NCBI GenBank assembly: GCA_003612395.1
Contig: RAYQ01000004.1
Coordinates: 124,001-188,000, forward strand
Direction: 5' to 3'
Origin: Parablautia intestinalis
GTDB lineage: Bacteria > Bacillota > Clostridia > Lachnospirales > Lachnospiraceae
Length of the DNA: 64,000 nt
Each line of letters opens with the position of its first letter. The stretch's first letter is position 1. The notes below the pieces were generated by a model. It was not told where the DNA came from. It saw only the letters and a list, made by a program, of their open reading frames with translations, and did no database searches. Positions 24,966-33,285 of this stretch are shown here, piece by piece. The translations under genes were made by a program, and so were the position numbers.

Positions 24966-26624
24966 TTATTCAGCCGATATAATATAGTAATAAATGGGCT
25001 GCCCGCCGTACTGCAGTTCAACATCGCAGGCAGGATATGCATCTTCAATGCGCTGCTTAAGGCTTTCAGCTTCTTCCATGGCTACATCCTCTCCATAATA
25101 TACGCTGATAAGCTCAAGTCCTTCCTCCATCATTTCCTGAACCATACAGGCGGTCACATCAGAAACCTCACTGCCAACAGAAAGAATTCCCTTATCGCCA
25201 ATCCCCATGTAATCCCCCTGCTTGATTTTCTTGTCGTCAATCACCGTATCTCTGACCGCGTAGGTAACCTGTCCGGTTTTCACATTGCCCATCTCCCGCT
25301 TCATGGTTTCCTCATTTTCTTCTGCTGTCAAATCAGGGACATAGTTAATGATTGCCGTGATACCCTGCGGCACCGTCTTGGTAGGTATTACTATAATTTT
25401 CTTATTTTCTACCATGGCCTTAGCCTGGTTAGCAGCTAAAATGATATTTTTGTTGTTAGGCAGGATAAAAATTGTGTCCGCATTCACCTTGTCAATTGCA
25501 TTCAGCATATCTTCCGTGCTGGGATTCATGGTCTGACCGCCTTCGATCATGTAATCAACACCAAGTCCTTTAAAGATCTCATTGATTCCCTCACCTACGG
25601 AAACAGCAATAAATCCAACCTCCTTGTGAGGCATGGGCTCCTGCGCAGCTTCTTCTTTGGATTCCTGATTTTCTTTAAACAGCTTTTCCTGATGCTCTAA
25701 ACGCATATTGTCAATTTTAAGATTTGATAAAGCGCCATACTTAAGGGCCTTCTGGATGGCAAGTCCGGGGTCGTTGGTATGTACATGCACCTTGACCACA
25801 TCATCATCCGCAACCACCACAATTGAATCCCCAATTGACTCGAGATATTCCTTGAAATCCATTTCATGTTTGATATTGAAGTTTTTACTCAGCATAATAA
25901 TAAATTCCGTGCAGTAACCAAACTTAATATCAAAATCCGAATTTGGCTCCAAATTAGCTTTTTTCAGGGAATCCCCGGACGCTTCTTCTATTGAAAAATC
26001 AATCTCCTTACCCAGATAAGCGTCATATGCGCCCTTTAACACCTGCATAAGTCCCTGTCCGCCAGAGTCCACCACACCTGCCTGCTTTAATACCGGCAGC
26101 ATCTCTGGTGTACGTTCCAGAACCTCATCCGCATATTTGATAATCTCATCAAAGAAATAGCCTAAATCTTCACAGCCTTCACCTGCAAGCTCTCTTGCTC
26201 TTATAGAGGCTCCTTTCGCTACTGTCAGTATAGTGCCTTCCTTCGGTTTCATAACCGCTTTATACGCAGTCTCCACCGCTTTTTCAAAGGCATCCGCAAA
26301 CACAGGAACATCCAGCTTATCCTTCTCCTTAATAGATTTGGTAAAGCCACGGAAAAGCTGGGATAAAATTACGCCTGAATTTCCTCTTGCGCCCCTTAAG
26401 GAACCGGATGAAATCGCCTTGCACAATGCTTTCATATCCGGATTTTCCATAGCCGCAACATCTTTAGCCGCAGACATGATCGTAAGCGTCATGTTGGTTC
26501 CTGTATCGCCGTCCGGTACAGGGAAAACATTTAAGTCATTAATCCATTCTTTCCTGGATTCCAGATTTTTGGCGCCAGCTAAGAACATCTTTGCAAGTTC
26601 CTTAGCATCGATTATATTAGTCAC
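24966..26624 (-). CDS. fakA: DAK2/DegV-type fatty acid kinase (FakA-like)
   Basis: 552 residues. It phosphorylates fatty acids bound to DegV-type partners, feeding phospholipid synthesis. N-terminal DAK2 kinase domain: NVFPVPDGDTGTNMTLT near residue 32 (metal/ATP-binding Asps), GSLRGARGNSGVILSQ near residue 73, VVDSGGQGLMQVL near residue 184. A middle domain and a DegV-like C-terminal domain (IFILPNNKNIILAANQAKAM near residue 395) follow. The start is GTG with GAGGAGG upstream. The Asp23 gene lies 15 bases before it, the usual clostridial pair. Confidence 0.93.
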   Translation of the reverse strand: MTNIIDAKELAKMFLAGAKNLESRKEWINDLNVFPVPDGDTGTNMTLTIMSAAKDVAAMENPDMKALCKAISSGSLRGARGNSGVILSQLFRGFTKSIKEKDKLDVPVFADAFEKAVETAYKAVMKPKEGTILTVAKGASIRARELAGEGCEDLGYFFDEIIKYADEVLERTPEMLPVLKQAGVVDSGGQGLMQVLKGAYDAYLGKEIDFSIEEASGDSLKKANLEPNSDFDIKFGYCTEFIIMLSKNFNIKHEMDFKEYLESIGDSIVVVADDDVVKVHVHTNDPGLAIQKALKYGALSNLKIDNMRLEHQEKLFKENQESKEEAAQEPMPHKEVGFIAVSVGEGINEIFKGLGVDYMIEGGQTMNPSTEDMLNAIDKVNADTIFILPNNKNIILAANQAKAMVENKKIIVIPTKTVPQGITAIINYVPDLTAEENEETMKREMGNVKTGQVTYAVRDTVIDDKKIKQGDYMGIGDKGILSVGSEVSDVTACMVQEMMEEGLELISVYYGEDVAMEEAESLKQRIEDAYPACDVELQYGGQPIYYYIISAE

Positions 26625-26639
26625 AGCAAATCCTCCTCA

Positions 26640-27014
26640 TTAATCAATCACTCTAACACCTTCGACAAAGATGTTGATTTTTTCAACTTCAATTCCTGTG
26701 AATTCCTCTACCTTGTATTTTACGTTACTAATCAGGTTGTCCGAAACCGCAAGTATGCCCACGCCATAAGCAACGATCACATGAAAATTCAGCGTAAGCT
26801 TATTTTTTTGAATGGCAACATTGATCCCTCTGGTCATGCTGTCCCGTTTAAGCAGCTTCACCAAACCGTCTTTGACATTAATGCCTGCCATACCCACAAT
26901 ACCAAAACATTCCATGGCCACACTGCCTGCATAACGGGCAATCACTTCATTATCAATTGTAATATTTCCCATATGTGTATTCATAGAAGTTTCTTTCATG
27001 GAATAATTTTTCAT
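26640..27014 (-). CDS. Asp23/Gls24-family envelope stress protein
   Basis: 124 residues. Members sit near the membrane and are linked to envelope stress, but the biochemical role is unclear. Core: GNITIDNEVIARYAGSVAME, then CFGIVGMAG, KNKLTLNFHVIVAYGVGI and VEKINIFVEGVRV. The start at 27014 has a perfect AAGGAGG six bases upstream, although a shorter form from an internal ATG would align better with most relatives. It precedes fakA in the same transcript and is divergent from rpmB. Confidence 0.9.
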   Translation of the reverse strand: MKNYSMKETSMNTHMGNITIDNEVIARYAGSVAMECFGIVGMAGINVKDGLVKLLKRDSMTRGINVAIQKNKLTLNFHVIVAYGVGILAVSDNLISNVKYKVEEFTGIEVEKINIFVEGVRVID

Positions 27015-27127
27015 AGGCTGCCTCCTTATATTTTGAACATATATTAAATATTATAACCGTAAAATGGAAAAAAAGAAACAAAAATTTACAATAATATATT
27101 TTTCAAAAAACATTTCTCAATTTCTGC

Positions 27128-27156
27128 TTGCATTTCAACCTGTTTTCTGCTATCAT
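27128..27156 (+). promoter_or_regulatory. Promoter of rpmB
   Basis: TTGCAT (27128-27133), 17-base spacer, TATCAT (27151-27156), about 45 bases before the rpmB ATG. Confidence 0.6.
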
Positions 27157-27201
27157 ACAACTGTTGTGTATGTTTATTATGAATTGTCAGGAGGTGCGGT
27201 G

Positions 27202-27387
27202 ATGGCTAAATGTGATATTTGTGGTAAGAGCGTTCAGTTTGGGAACAATGTGAGCCATTCAAATAGAAAAACTAACAGAATCTGGAAACCAAATATCAAG
27301 CGGGTTAAGTGTAAAGTTAACGGAGCTCCCAGAAGATTACATGTTTGCACAAATTGTCTGAAGTCTGGAAAAGTTGAAAGAGCTTAG
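27202..27387 (+). CDS. rpmB: Large ribosomal subunit protein bL28
   Basis: 61 residues. It binds 23S rRNA near the E site. It has the zinc-type (C+) form: CDIC at the N-terminus and CTNC near residue 51 give a four-cysteine site; the rest, VQFGNNVSHSNRKTNRIWKP, is diagnostic. AGGAGGTG precedes the ATG. In zinc-poor conditions such C+ proteins are often replaced by C- paralogs; no such paralog is seen here. A monocistronic unit with its own promoter and terminator. Confidence 0.97.
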   Translation: MAKCDICGKSVQFGNNVSHSNRKTNRIWKPNIKRVKCKVNGAPRRLHVCTNCLKSGKVERA

Positions 27388-27436
27388 ATTTTGTTTAAGG
27401 CTGGCTGGCAGCATCAAATTAATACGTTATTAAGAG

Positions 27437-27492
27437 AACTGTCATAAATAGCTATAGTCATAAATGACTATGGTCATTTATGACAGTTTTTT
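27437..27492 (+). terminator. Long hairpin terminator of rpmB
   Basis: Outer stem AACTGTCATAAAT/ATTTATGACAGTT and inner stem ATAGTCAT/ATGACTAT joined by wobble pairs, followed by six T. About 24 bp in total, unusually long. Confidence 0.9.
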
Positions 27493-27560
27493 ACTATAAT
27501 ATAACTCTCAAAACGCTGCATCCGCTCTAACAAAAGGATGACTCAAAAAGTCAGCCACCC

Positions 27561-28142
27561 TTATGCTCTCATCTCCAGTTCAAATTCCTGTCTCAGTTCT
27601 TCATATACATTATTTATCACCAGCACCATTCCATGATCTCCTGCCACATTATCCGGATGGTACATTTTAATCAAATCCTTATATCTCTTTTTTAGAGCCA
27701 GCAGACTGTTAACGCCCTGAAACAGCATTTTGGCAAGCTCTGTATTGTTTCCCTTAGCAGAAAAGTCATCTCTGGCGTTTTTTTCCGCCTCAAATAAAAC
27801 CTTTTCCTTTTCCAGCTTTTCCTGATCCGCATTTAGCTGAATAAATCCATCCCTTAATATAGCCATTTTTTTATCAAAAAAAGCCTGATCCTGCTTAAAA
27901 ATTCTCTGCGCAATATCAAGCTGACGTTTTTCCTTATCCATTTCCTCCTCAAATTGGTTTCTCTCTGCCGAAAGCTTGTCCGCCTTACGCTTCAGGTCTT
28001 TTTTTTCTGCCTGAATCCGCTTATTTTCCTGGCACAGCCAGTCCTTTAACTCACTAAGTTCTTCTTCTTTGCCTTCTGCCAGTATCTTATCAAACTCCCT
28101 TTGTTCAAGGGTTCTTGCCTGATCTTCCATATTAATAACCAT
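27561..28142 (-). CDS. Coiled-coil protein with C-terminal J-domain-like segment
   Basis: 193 residues from the ATG at 28142, which follows AAGGGAACAT; a frame to 28223 exists. Residues ~10-135 are a charged, heptad-rich coiled coil (KEKRQLDIAQRIF, EKLEKEKVLFEAEKNARDDF). The last 50 residues read LLALKKRYKDLIKMYHPDNV then VINNVYEELRQEF, the helix II-HPD-helix III core of a DnaJ J-domain. A J-domain at the C-terminus after a coiled coil would recruit DnaK to whatever the coil binds. Not a canonical DnaJ: no zinc or substrate domains. The client is unknown. Confidence 0.7.
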   Translation of the reverse strand: MVINMEDQARTLEQREFDKILAEGKEEELSELKDWLCQENKRIQAEKKDLKRKADKLSAERNQFEEEMDKEKRQLDIAQRIFKQDQAFFDKKMAILRDGFIQLNADQEKLEKEKVLFEAEKNARDDFSAKGNNTELAKMLFQGVNSLLALKKRYKDLIKMYHPDNVAGDHGMVLVINNVYEELRQEFELEMRA

Positions 28143-28210
28143 ATGTTCCCTTCCCGAATGCGAATTCCCGACAACGAAAAGCGTCATCTTTTTCCCATAC
28201 CTGCTTTTAA

Positions 28211-28348
28211 CTATAAGTAGCAATTATATCCAATCAGTAGTAAAAGTGCAATGATAAATAATGCCGTTAAATAATGATGCGCAAGAAAAAGCATAAGCAG
28301 CATTCCTACAGCAATCCAAAATGCAATAAAACCAATCAGTCTCTTCAT
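28211..28348 (-). CDS. Very small hydrophobic membrane protein
   Basis: 45 residues, too short for most gene finders. Translated: MKRLIGFIAFWIAVGMLLM then a second span LTALFIIALLLLIGYNCYL with AHHY between, so two membrane helices in a hairpin. It starts at 28348 after a weak GTGAG site and ends 68 bases before the J-domain gene on the same strand. Composition is clearly protein-like (positive N-terminus, then two helices). Function unknown. Confidence 0.6.
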   Translation of the reverse strand: MKRLIGFIAFWIAVGMLLMLFLAHHYLTALFIIALLLLIGYNCYL

Positions 28349-28485
28349 GCGTAACCACTCACTTATGCTTCTTGCTTTATCTTATGCGCTTCTTATGAAA
28401 ATATTGTCTGTCCTTTTTGTTCATAAATTGTCACCACACCCCCTGCGGTATCATTCACATTTCACTTACTATAAGGTATCCTGCT

Positions 28486-28875
28486 TTACTCATCTTCCGG
28501 GAATGCAATATCAACTGCTTTTTCATCGTTTATCATTTCTTCTTTGGGCGCCGTAAATTTGTCCACAATATCCGGTACCAAATCAAGCACTTTTGTTATC
28601 GTATCCTGATTTTTAATATTTACAAGCTTGGTACTTCCATTTTTGATAACCAGCACAGCACTGGGGGTAAGCTTTCCAAAGAAACCGCCGCCGCCGCCAT
28701 TTTTCTTATCCATTGCACTTGCACCTGCTCCCACACCAAAGGATACGTCCACAAGCGGCAGAATAATGGTATCGTCAATTTTGGTTGCCTCTCCAACCAC
28801 GGTTTTGGTGGATAATACGGTATTCATTCCTTTCATTAAGGATTCAATTACCCCTGTAAAATTATTCTCTGACAT
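28486..28875 (-). CDS. gerW: GerW (YtfJ)-family sporulation protein
   Basis: 129 residues. In Bacillus YtfJ/GerW is made in the forespore and is needed for normal spore germination. Motifs: FTGVIESLMKGMNTVLST, DDTIILPLVDVSFGVGAGAS near residue 34, a Gly run GGGGGFFGKLTPSAVLVI near residue 59, and VLDLVPDIVDKF. The ATG comes right after the TAA of the DUF2953 gene, and its ribosome site (GGGAGG) lies inside that gene. Pairing with DUF2953 is the conserved ytfI-ytfJ arrangement. Confidence 0.92.
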   Translation of the reverse strand: MSENNFTGVIESLMKGMNTVLSTKTVVGEATKIDDTIILPLVDVSFGVGAGASAMDKKNGGGGGFFGKLTPSAVLVIKNGSTKLVNIKNQDTITKVLDLVPDIVDKFTAPKEEMINDEKAVDIAFPEDE

Positions 28876-29850
28876 TTACACTGCCTCCCTTTTAAATAAT
28901 TTGATTAATTCACGTATATCTTTATTAAAATAAATGATCCATGCACATTTAATTAATCCGAATATCGTTATTCTCCCTTTCATAAACAGGGAGCCTTCCA
29001 CAATCTGCCTCTCAAAGTCGGGCGTCACCTCTATATGATTTCCCAGCAGAGGATATAAAATACCATACGCGGCCATAACCTGTCCCGTACTGGCGGGATC
29101 TCCCGTTCCAATGAGCAGCTCTCCGGTAAATTTTCGAGGTCTTAACATTTTAAACAACAGCCCAAGCTGGCTTTTACATACCTTCCATCCACGGTCAAAT
29201 CTGTCGCTTTTTAAAATTTCCACATAATACCTGATATTATTTACAATATCTTTTATCTTATCACATATCCTGCTGATTGTGTACCGTATATTTTTCAGAA
29301 CAGACCATATTTTACGGAAGAAACCAATGATTTTATTCAGAAAGTTCCCATCTTCCTGTGAATAATCTTCTGCTTCTGCACTTTCCTTATCCGGCCCTGT
29401 CTGCTTTACTTCTGTCTGGTCCTGAACCAATTCAGAATTAACTTCTTTTATACTGCTTTCCGCCCTGTCGCCTTTCTTTTCCTGCCTGTCTTTTTCTGCA
29501 TTTTCTTTATTATCATCAGCCTCTTTGCCTGAATGTGTTGACATTTTTTCCTCATCAGAAGAGTCCTTACTTACTTTCTTTGTGTCGGAGCGGTAAATGG
29601 TAAAGCAAAAGACCCTCACACGCAGATACGCCGCTTCGGGGTAAGAAAATGCAGCATTTACAATATGCGCAAGATATGTCACCTTTATATCTGCAGCAAC
29701 CGGCCTTTCATCCTCCGTCTTTCTGTGAGCCCTTATCTTATACCGGATTGGCACAAACAAAAGAAGCAGAACCACCGTCAATATGATTCCAAACAAAACC
29801 AGCAGGGTTATGCCCAGAATTTTTAAAATAGTCAGCAGAACTGCAGCCAT
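28876..29850 (-). CDS. DUF2953 (YtfI-like) membrane-anchored protein
   Basis: 324 residues from the ATG at 29850 (GGGGGTGG upstream). One N-terminal membrane span (LKILGITLLVLFGIILTVVL), then FVPIRYKIRAHR. Residues ~100-170 are a highly charged Lys/Glu/Asp linker, then a basic segment and the DUF2953 core near the C-terminus (FTGELLIGTGDPASTGQVMA). The family is coupled with GerW in spore formers, and a sporulation role is inferred from that coupling. Biochemical function unknown. Confidence 0.85.
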   Translation of the reverse strand: MAAVLLTILKILGITLLVLFGIILTVVLLLLFVPIRYKIRAHRKTEDERPVAADIKVTYLAHIVNAAFSYPEAAYLRVRVFCFTIYRSDTKKVSKDSSDEEKMSTHSGKEADDNKENAEKDRQEKKGDRAESSIKEVNSELVQDQTEVKQTGPDKESAEAEDYSQEDGNFLNKIIGFFRKIWSVLKNIRYTISRICDKIKDIVNNIRYYVEILKSDRFDRGWKVCKSQLGLLFKMLRPRKFTGELLIGTGDPASTGQVMAAYGILYPLLGNHIEVTPDFERQIVEGSLFMKGRITIFGLIKCAWIIYFNKDIRELIKLFKREAV

Positions 29851-29916
29851 CTTCCACCCCCTGCACACTGCAAGTCTCACTTACAGTGCTGCTCCAAACT
29901 CCATATCACTGTTTTG

Positions 29917-29957
29917 TTACAATAAGCTGTCCCACGAAGCATGTCAGCGTTTGTTAG
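29917..29957 (-). repeat. Family 1 repeat overlapping a gene end
   Basis: In reverse orientation (TTACAATAAGCTGTCCCACG ... GCATGTCAGCGTTTGTTAG). The first bases of this unit, read on minus, encode the last residues (Ala-Asn-Lys-Arg) and the TGA of the 29944-30258 gene. Confidence 0.75.
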
Positions 29958-30258
29958 CCTTTCGCTTTAAAAATTCCTTCAGATCACAATTTCCCAGAGT
30001 TTTCAAACATTCCTGTGTCATTTTAATGACAATCTCCACTGCCTCGTTGTGGCTTGCAGCAATCCCTACAACAATCGGAGGATGATACCTGTAAAATTTT
30101 TGCTTCAAATACGCACTGTGAAAAATCTCCAGTTGATCAGGTGAAGGTGCCAGAGTAATTACGTAAACCTGCACGCCGGCATGATGCTTAAGCTTCCACT
30201 TCACCCTTCCCGGATTCCTGACTGTATCACCAACATAAAGATATCTGTAAAACTTCAT
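29944..30258 (-). CDS. Conserved-looking small protein of unknown function
   Basis: 104 residues from the ATG at 30258; GGGGAT of a family 2 repeat is its ribosome site. Soluble, basic, with KFYRYLYVGDTV, KWKLKHHAGVQVYVITLAP, DQLEIFHSAYLKQKFYRYHP and PPIVVGIAASHNEAVEIVIK. The alternating strand/helix pattern suggests a compact alpha/beta domain; I do not recognise a family. Its C-terminal ANKR and stop codon come from a family 1 repeat, so the original end may have been replaced. Confidence 0.65.
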   Translation of the reverse strand: MKFYRYLYVGDTVRNPGRVKWKLKHHAGVQVYVITLAPSPDQLEIFHSAYLKQKFYRYHPPIVVGIAASHNEAVEIVIKMTQECLKTLGNCDLKEFLKRKANKR

Positions 30259-30306
30259 AACTAATCCCCAATTCCTGCCAGCAGCCCAAAATGCCTTCAA
30301 TTGCAT
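30259..30306 (-). repeat. Family 2 leader repeat, diverged
   Basis: On minus: TTGAAGGCATTTTGGGCTGC, TGGCAGGAATT, then GGGGATTAGTT directly before the ATG at 30258. The GGGGAttAGT end matches other copies. Confidence 0.55.
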
Positions 30307-30347
30307 ACATCATACCATACTTCTACCCAAAATCCAAAATAAAATCA

Positions 30348-31850
30348 TTATAAACCAAAATAAGCGTCAAATATTCTTTTCGCAATCGGAACCGCATAAT
30401 CTCCTCCTGCTCCCGCCCCCTCAATAATTACCGTCACACACACCTCTGGTGCCTCGCAGGGTGCAAAACCTGTAAACCATGCGTGGCTCTCTCCTTTCAC
30501 CGTGCCATATTCCGCCGATCCTGTCTTCCCGGCCGCCGTATAAGAGAGGCCTTTGAGCTTCGATGCAGTTCCTTCCTCCACCACATCCCTCATAAGTTCC
30601 TTAATCGCTAAGGCCTCGCTTTCCTCCATCAGCTTGCCATAACTGTCCGGCGTAAAACTTTTTACCTTATTTCCCGCACTATTTTGCACATAATCTATCA
30701 GATATGGCTTCATTAAAATCCCTTCATTGGCAATGGCACAGGTAATCATATTAAGGAGAAGGGGGGTTATGGAAGTAGTCCCCTGTCCTATGGAAACCTG
30801 CATCATATCCGAATCAGACGTATCCTCCGAAACATCCACTCTGCTCACATTAGACTGAAAGGCAACAGGAAGTTTTTGATTAAACAGGAGTAAGTCCAGG
30901 GTTTGCCCAAAGGCATCCCTGTCAAGAGAAAGGCCAATATTGGCGAAAGAAGTATTACAGGACTTTGCAAAAGACCGCTTAAAATCCACACCGCCGTGCA
31001 CACTTCCATGATAGCACTGAATCCGGCTCTCCCCTCTTGTGATAGTTCCATTGCAGGTATAATGATAATTTTGAAATGCATCCGGATTTTCCCGGATATA
31101 TTCTAAAGCTGTCACAATCTTAAAGGTGGAGCCAGGTGGGTATAATCCCTGGGACGCCCGGTTTAGCAAAATACTGCTCTCATCATCCGCTATCAGTTCA
31201 TCCCACATATCTGCAATCTGCTCAGGATTAAAATCCGGCTTGGATACCATGGCCAGTATCCTTCCGGTACCCGGTTCCGTCACCACCACTGCCCCCTGAT
31301 AAACCCCCAGAGCTTTAGACGCCACCTCCTGAAGATTTACATCCAGTGTGGTATACACATCATCCCCCGGATATTTTTCACCACTCACATCCAAAGCGGC
31401 TTTTTGGGAAAGGGGTGCATTTGAATTTATCAGATAATAATTTGCCTGGGCCTCCACACCCATCCTTCCGTTTACCGCATATCCCACTACGTGGGAAAAT
31501 AAATTTTGATAAGGATAGACTCTTTTTTCATTTCCCTCGTCATCTAAAACAGTCTGAGCCAAAACATTACCATCCGATGCTAAAATCCTTCCCCGGGTAT
31601 TTTTCGCAATTAAAATCTGCTGTCGTCCGTTGTAGCTGTTATTTATCAGCTCCTGCTGATGGGTCACGGAATAATAGGTGATGTAACCTGCCAGGCTTAG
31701 AAAAAGCAGTGTGAACATCCAGGTAATGACCATAATTTCACTGTTTTTTTTCTTCTTTTTTTTATAGGAATTTTGATTCTTTGAATTGCTATTCCTTAAA
31801 TTATTATTTTTTGAATTATGATTCTTTATATTATTATTCTTTGTATTCAA
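30348..31850 (-). CDS. Class B penicillin-binding protein (transpeptidase)
   Basis: 500 residues from a TTG start; GGGAG lies six bases upstream, and the frame overlaps the FtsW stop by 17 bases. An Asn/Lys-rich cytosolic tail (~40 residues), one span (VITWMFTLLFLSLAGYITYY), a short dimerisation region, then the transpeptidase: SxxK in PPGSTFKIVTA, SxN in KSCNTSFA, KTG in AAGKTGSAEYG. It cross-links peptidoglycan with its SEDS partner encoded directly upstream. Shorter than FtsI/SpoVD and without PASTA domains, so closer to the elongation/sporulation PbpA type. Which process it serves is not settled by sequence. Confidence 0.92.
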   Translation of the reverse strand: MNTKNNNIKNHNSKNNNLRNSNSKNQNSYKKKKKKNSEIMVITWMFTLLFLSLAGYITYYSVTHQQELINNSYNGRQQILIAKNTRGRILASDGNVLAQTVLDDEGNEKRVYPYQNLFSHVVGYAVNGRMGVEAQANYYLINSNAPLSQKAALDVSGEKYPGDDVYTTLDVNLQEVASKALGVYQGAVVVTEPGTGRILAMVSKPDFNPEQIADMWDELIADDESSILLNRASQGLYPPGSTFKIVTALEYIRENPDAFQNYHYTCNGTITRGESRIQCYHGSVHGGVDFKRSFAKSCNTSFANIGLSLDRDAFGQTLDLLLFNQKLPVAFQSNVSRVDVSEDTSDSDMMQVSIGQGTTSITPLLLNMITCAIANEGILMKPYLIDYVQNSAGNKVKSFTPDSYGKLMEESEALAIKELMRDVVEEGTASKLKGLSYTAAGKTGSAEYGTVKGESHAWFTGFAPCEAPEVCVTVIIEGAGAGGDYAVPIAKRIFDAYFGL

Positions 31851-33285
31851 TGATATCTCCCGCTGACATTGCTGCCTCCTGCAAATCATCCTCCGCCAGG
31901 GCATCTTTACCTGTCCTGTGCCCTCCGCCTGCTAAAGCAGATCGTTTCTTTTTCTTTCGGGCCCGTGCCAGCCTTAGCTGCTCCTTCTCGTCCAGCCTTA
32001 TCATGCAAAGTCCTTCGATGACAGCAAACATAATAAGAGTAGTAAGGACAGAGCTGCCTCCATAGCTGATAAAAGGCAGTGTCACACCGGTAAGGGGAAT
32101 AAATTTTGTGCCCCCTCCTATAGTAAGAAAAACCTGAAAAATATAGGTAATGCCAAGTCCAAAGGCTGTGAGCTGATAAAATTTATCATTCAGCTGCACT
32201 GAAATATTCATGAACATAATAAAACAGCTGACGCAAATCAAAATCAGACATACGGCAAATATTATTCCAAACTCCTCTGCAATGGCAGAAAAAATAAAAT
32301 CCGCCTCCACGAAAGGAATTGCCTCCGGCGTCCCCTTGCAGAGCCCAAGACCAAACCATCCTCCACTGGAAATCGCAAACAGCGACTGGGTGATCTGATA
32401 GCCCGCCGAGTCGATTACGCTCCAGGGATCCTTCCAGGCCTGTACCCTGACCTGCACGTGAGCGAACACACTGTACGCAATATAAGCCGCTCCGGCTCCC
32501 CCAAAAATACCTGCCAGCAGGTAAAAATAATTTTGGGAAGCCACAAACACCATCAGCACATACACCACAAAAAAGATTAACGCGCTGCCCAAATCCTTTG
32601 AAATCACCAGCACAATTACATGCGCCCCTGCGGCTACCGCTGTGGTAAAAACTTCAAAAAATCCGTGGCTCTCATACAGGGCGCTTGCCACATAAAAAAC
32701 AAACAGAATTTTTACAAACTCCGAAGGCTGGAAGGTGATACCTGCTATAGAATAGGAAAGCTTACTACCATAAGTGGTCTGCCCTAAAATCATCACCACA
32801 GACAAAGCTAAAATGCCCACAATCACATACACCCATTTTAGCTTTTTCAGGAATTTAAACTTATGGACAAAAAACGGAATCACAAGGGCAATCACAAGAG
32901 AGCCTGATGCGATAATAAACTGCTTGATTGCTTTATTCATATCCAGCCGGGTGAGAATGCAAAAGCCAATGGCAAGCAGCATGCACATATTGTTGACCAC
33001 CAGCCTGTTTGAGCCCGGATACAGCATCCTGTACAGCACAATGACCGCATAAAGCACAATCTGCTGAAAAGCGTAAAAAAACAGGTATGTAATATCCCCG
33101 GTTTCAAAACAAATTACCAAAAAGCAACTGAAATGTAAAGCAAACATCAGAAGGTTTTGTCTGGTATAAATGCCACTTCTTTCCCCTTCCTCCTCATAAC
33201 GGAACACTGCAAAGCATTCATACGTATATAAAGTAATCAACAGCGCAATCACATACTTGGAAAATTCGCTGACGTATAACTCCAT
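31834..33285 (-). CDS. FtsW/RodA/SpoVE-family peptidoglycan glycosyltransferase
   Basis: 483 residues, about ten membrane spans. SEDS polymerase that extends glycan strands with the neighbouring PBP. Motifs: SYSIAGITFQPSEFVKILF near residue 180, SKDLGSALIFFVVYVLM near residue 230, AEEFGIIFAVCLIL near residue 340, GGGTKFIPLTGVTLPFISYG near residue 398. The first 110 residues form extra spans before the usual core. The start shares one base with the stop of the U32 gene (TAATG), so translation is coupled. Confidence 0.93.
   Translation of the reverse strand: MELYVSEFSKYVIALLITLYTYECFAVFRYEEEGERSGIYTRQNLLMFALHFSCFLVICFETGDITYLFFYAFQQIVLYAVIVLYRMLYPGSNRLVVNNMCMLLAIGFCILTRLDMNKAIKQFIIASGSLVIALVIPFFVHKFKFLKKLKWVYVIVGILALSVVMILGQTTYGSKLSYSIAGITFQPSEFVKILFVFYVASALYESHGFFEVFTTAVAAGAHVIVLVISKDLGSALIFFVVYVLMVFVASQNYFYLLAGIFGGAGAAYIAYSVFAHVQVRVQAWKDPWSVIDSAGYQITQSLFAISSGGWFGLGLCKGTPEAIPFVEADFIFSAIAEEFGIIFAVCLILICVSCFIMFMNISVQLNDKFYQLTAFGLGITYIFQVFLTIGGGTKFIPLTGVTLPFISYGGSSVLTTLIMFAVIEGLCMIRLDEKEQLRLARARKKKKRSALAGGGHRTGKDALAEDDLQEAAMSAGDIIEYKE

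Noticed and set aside
28349-28485. 14-codon frame MNKKDRQYFHKKRIR with a good ribosome site
   Set aside because: Too short to support by eye, with no similarity that I recognise; it could be a leader peptide but evidence is lacking.
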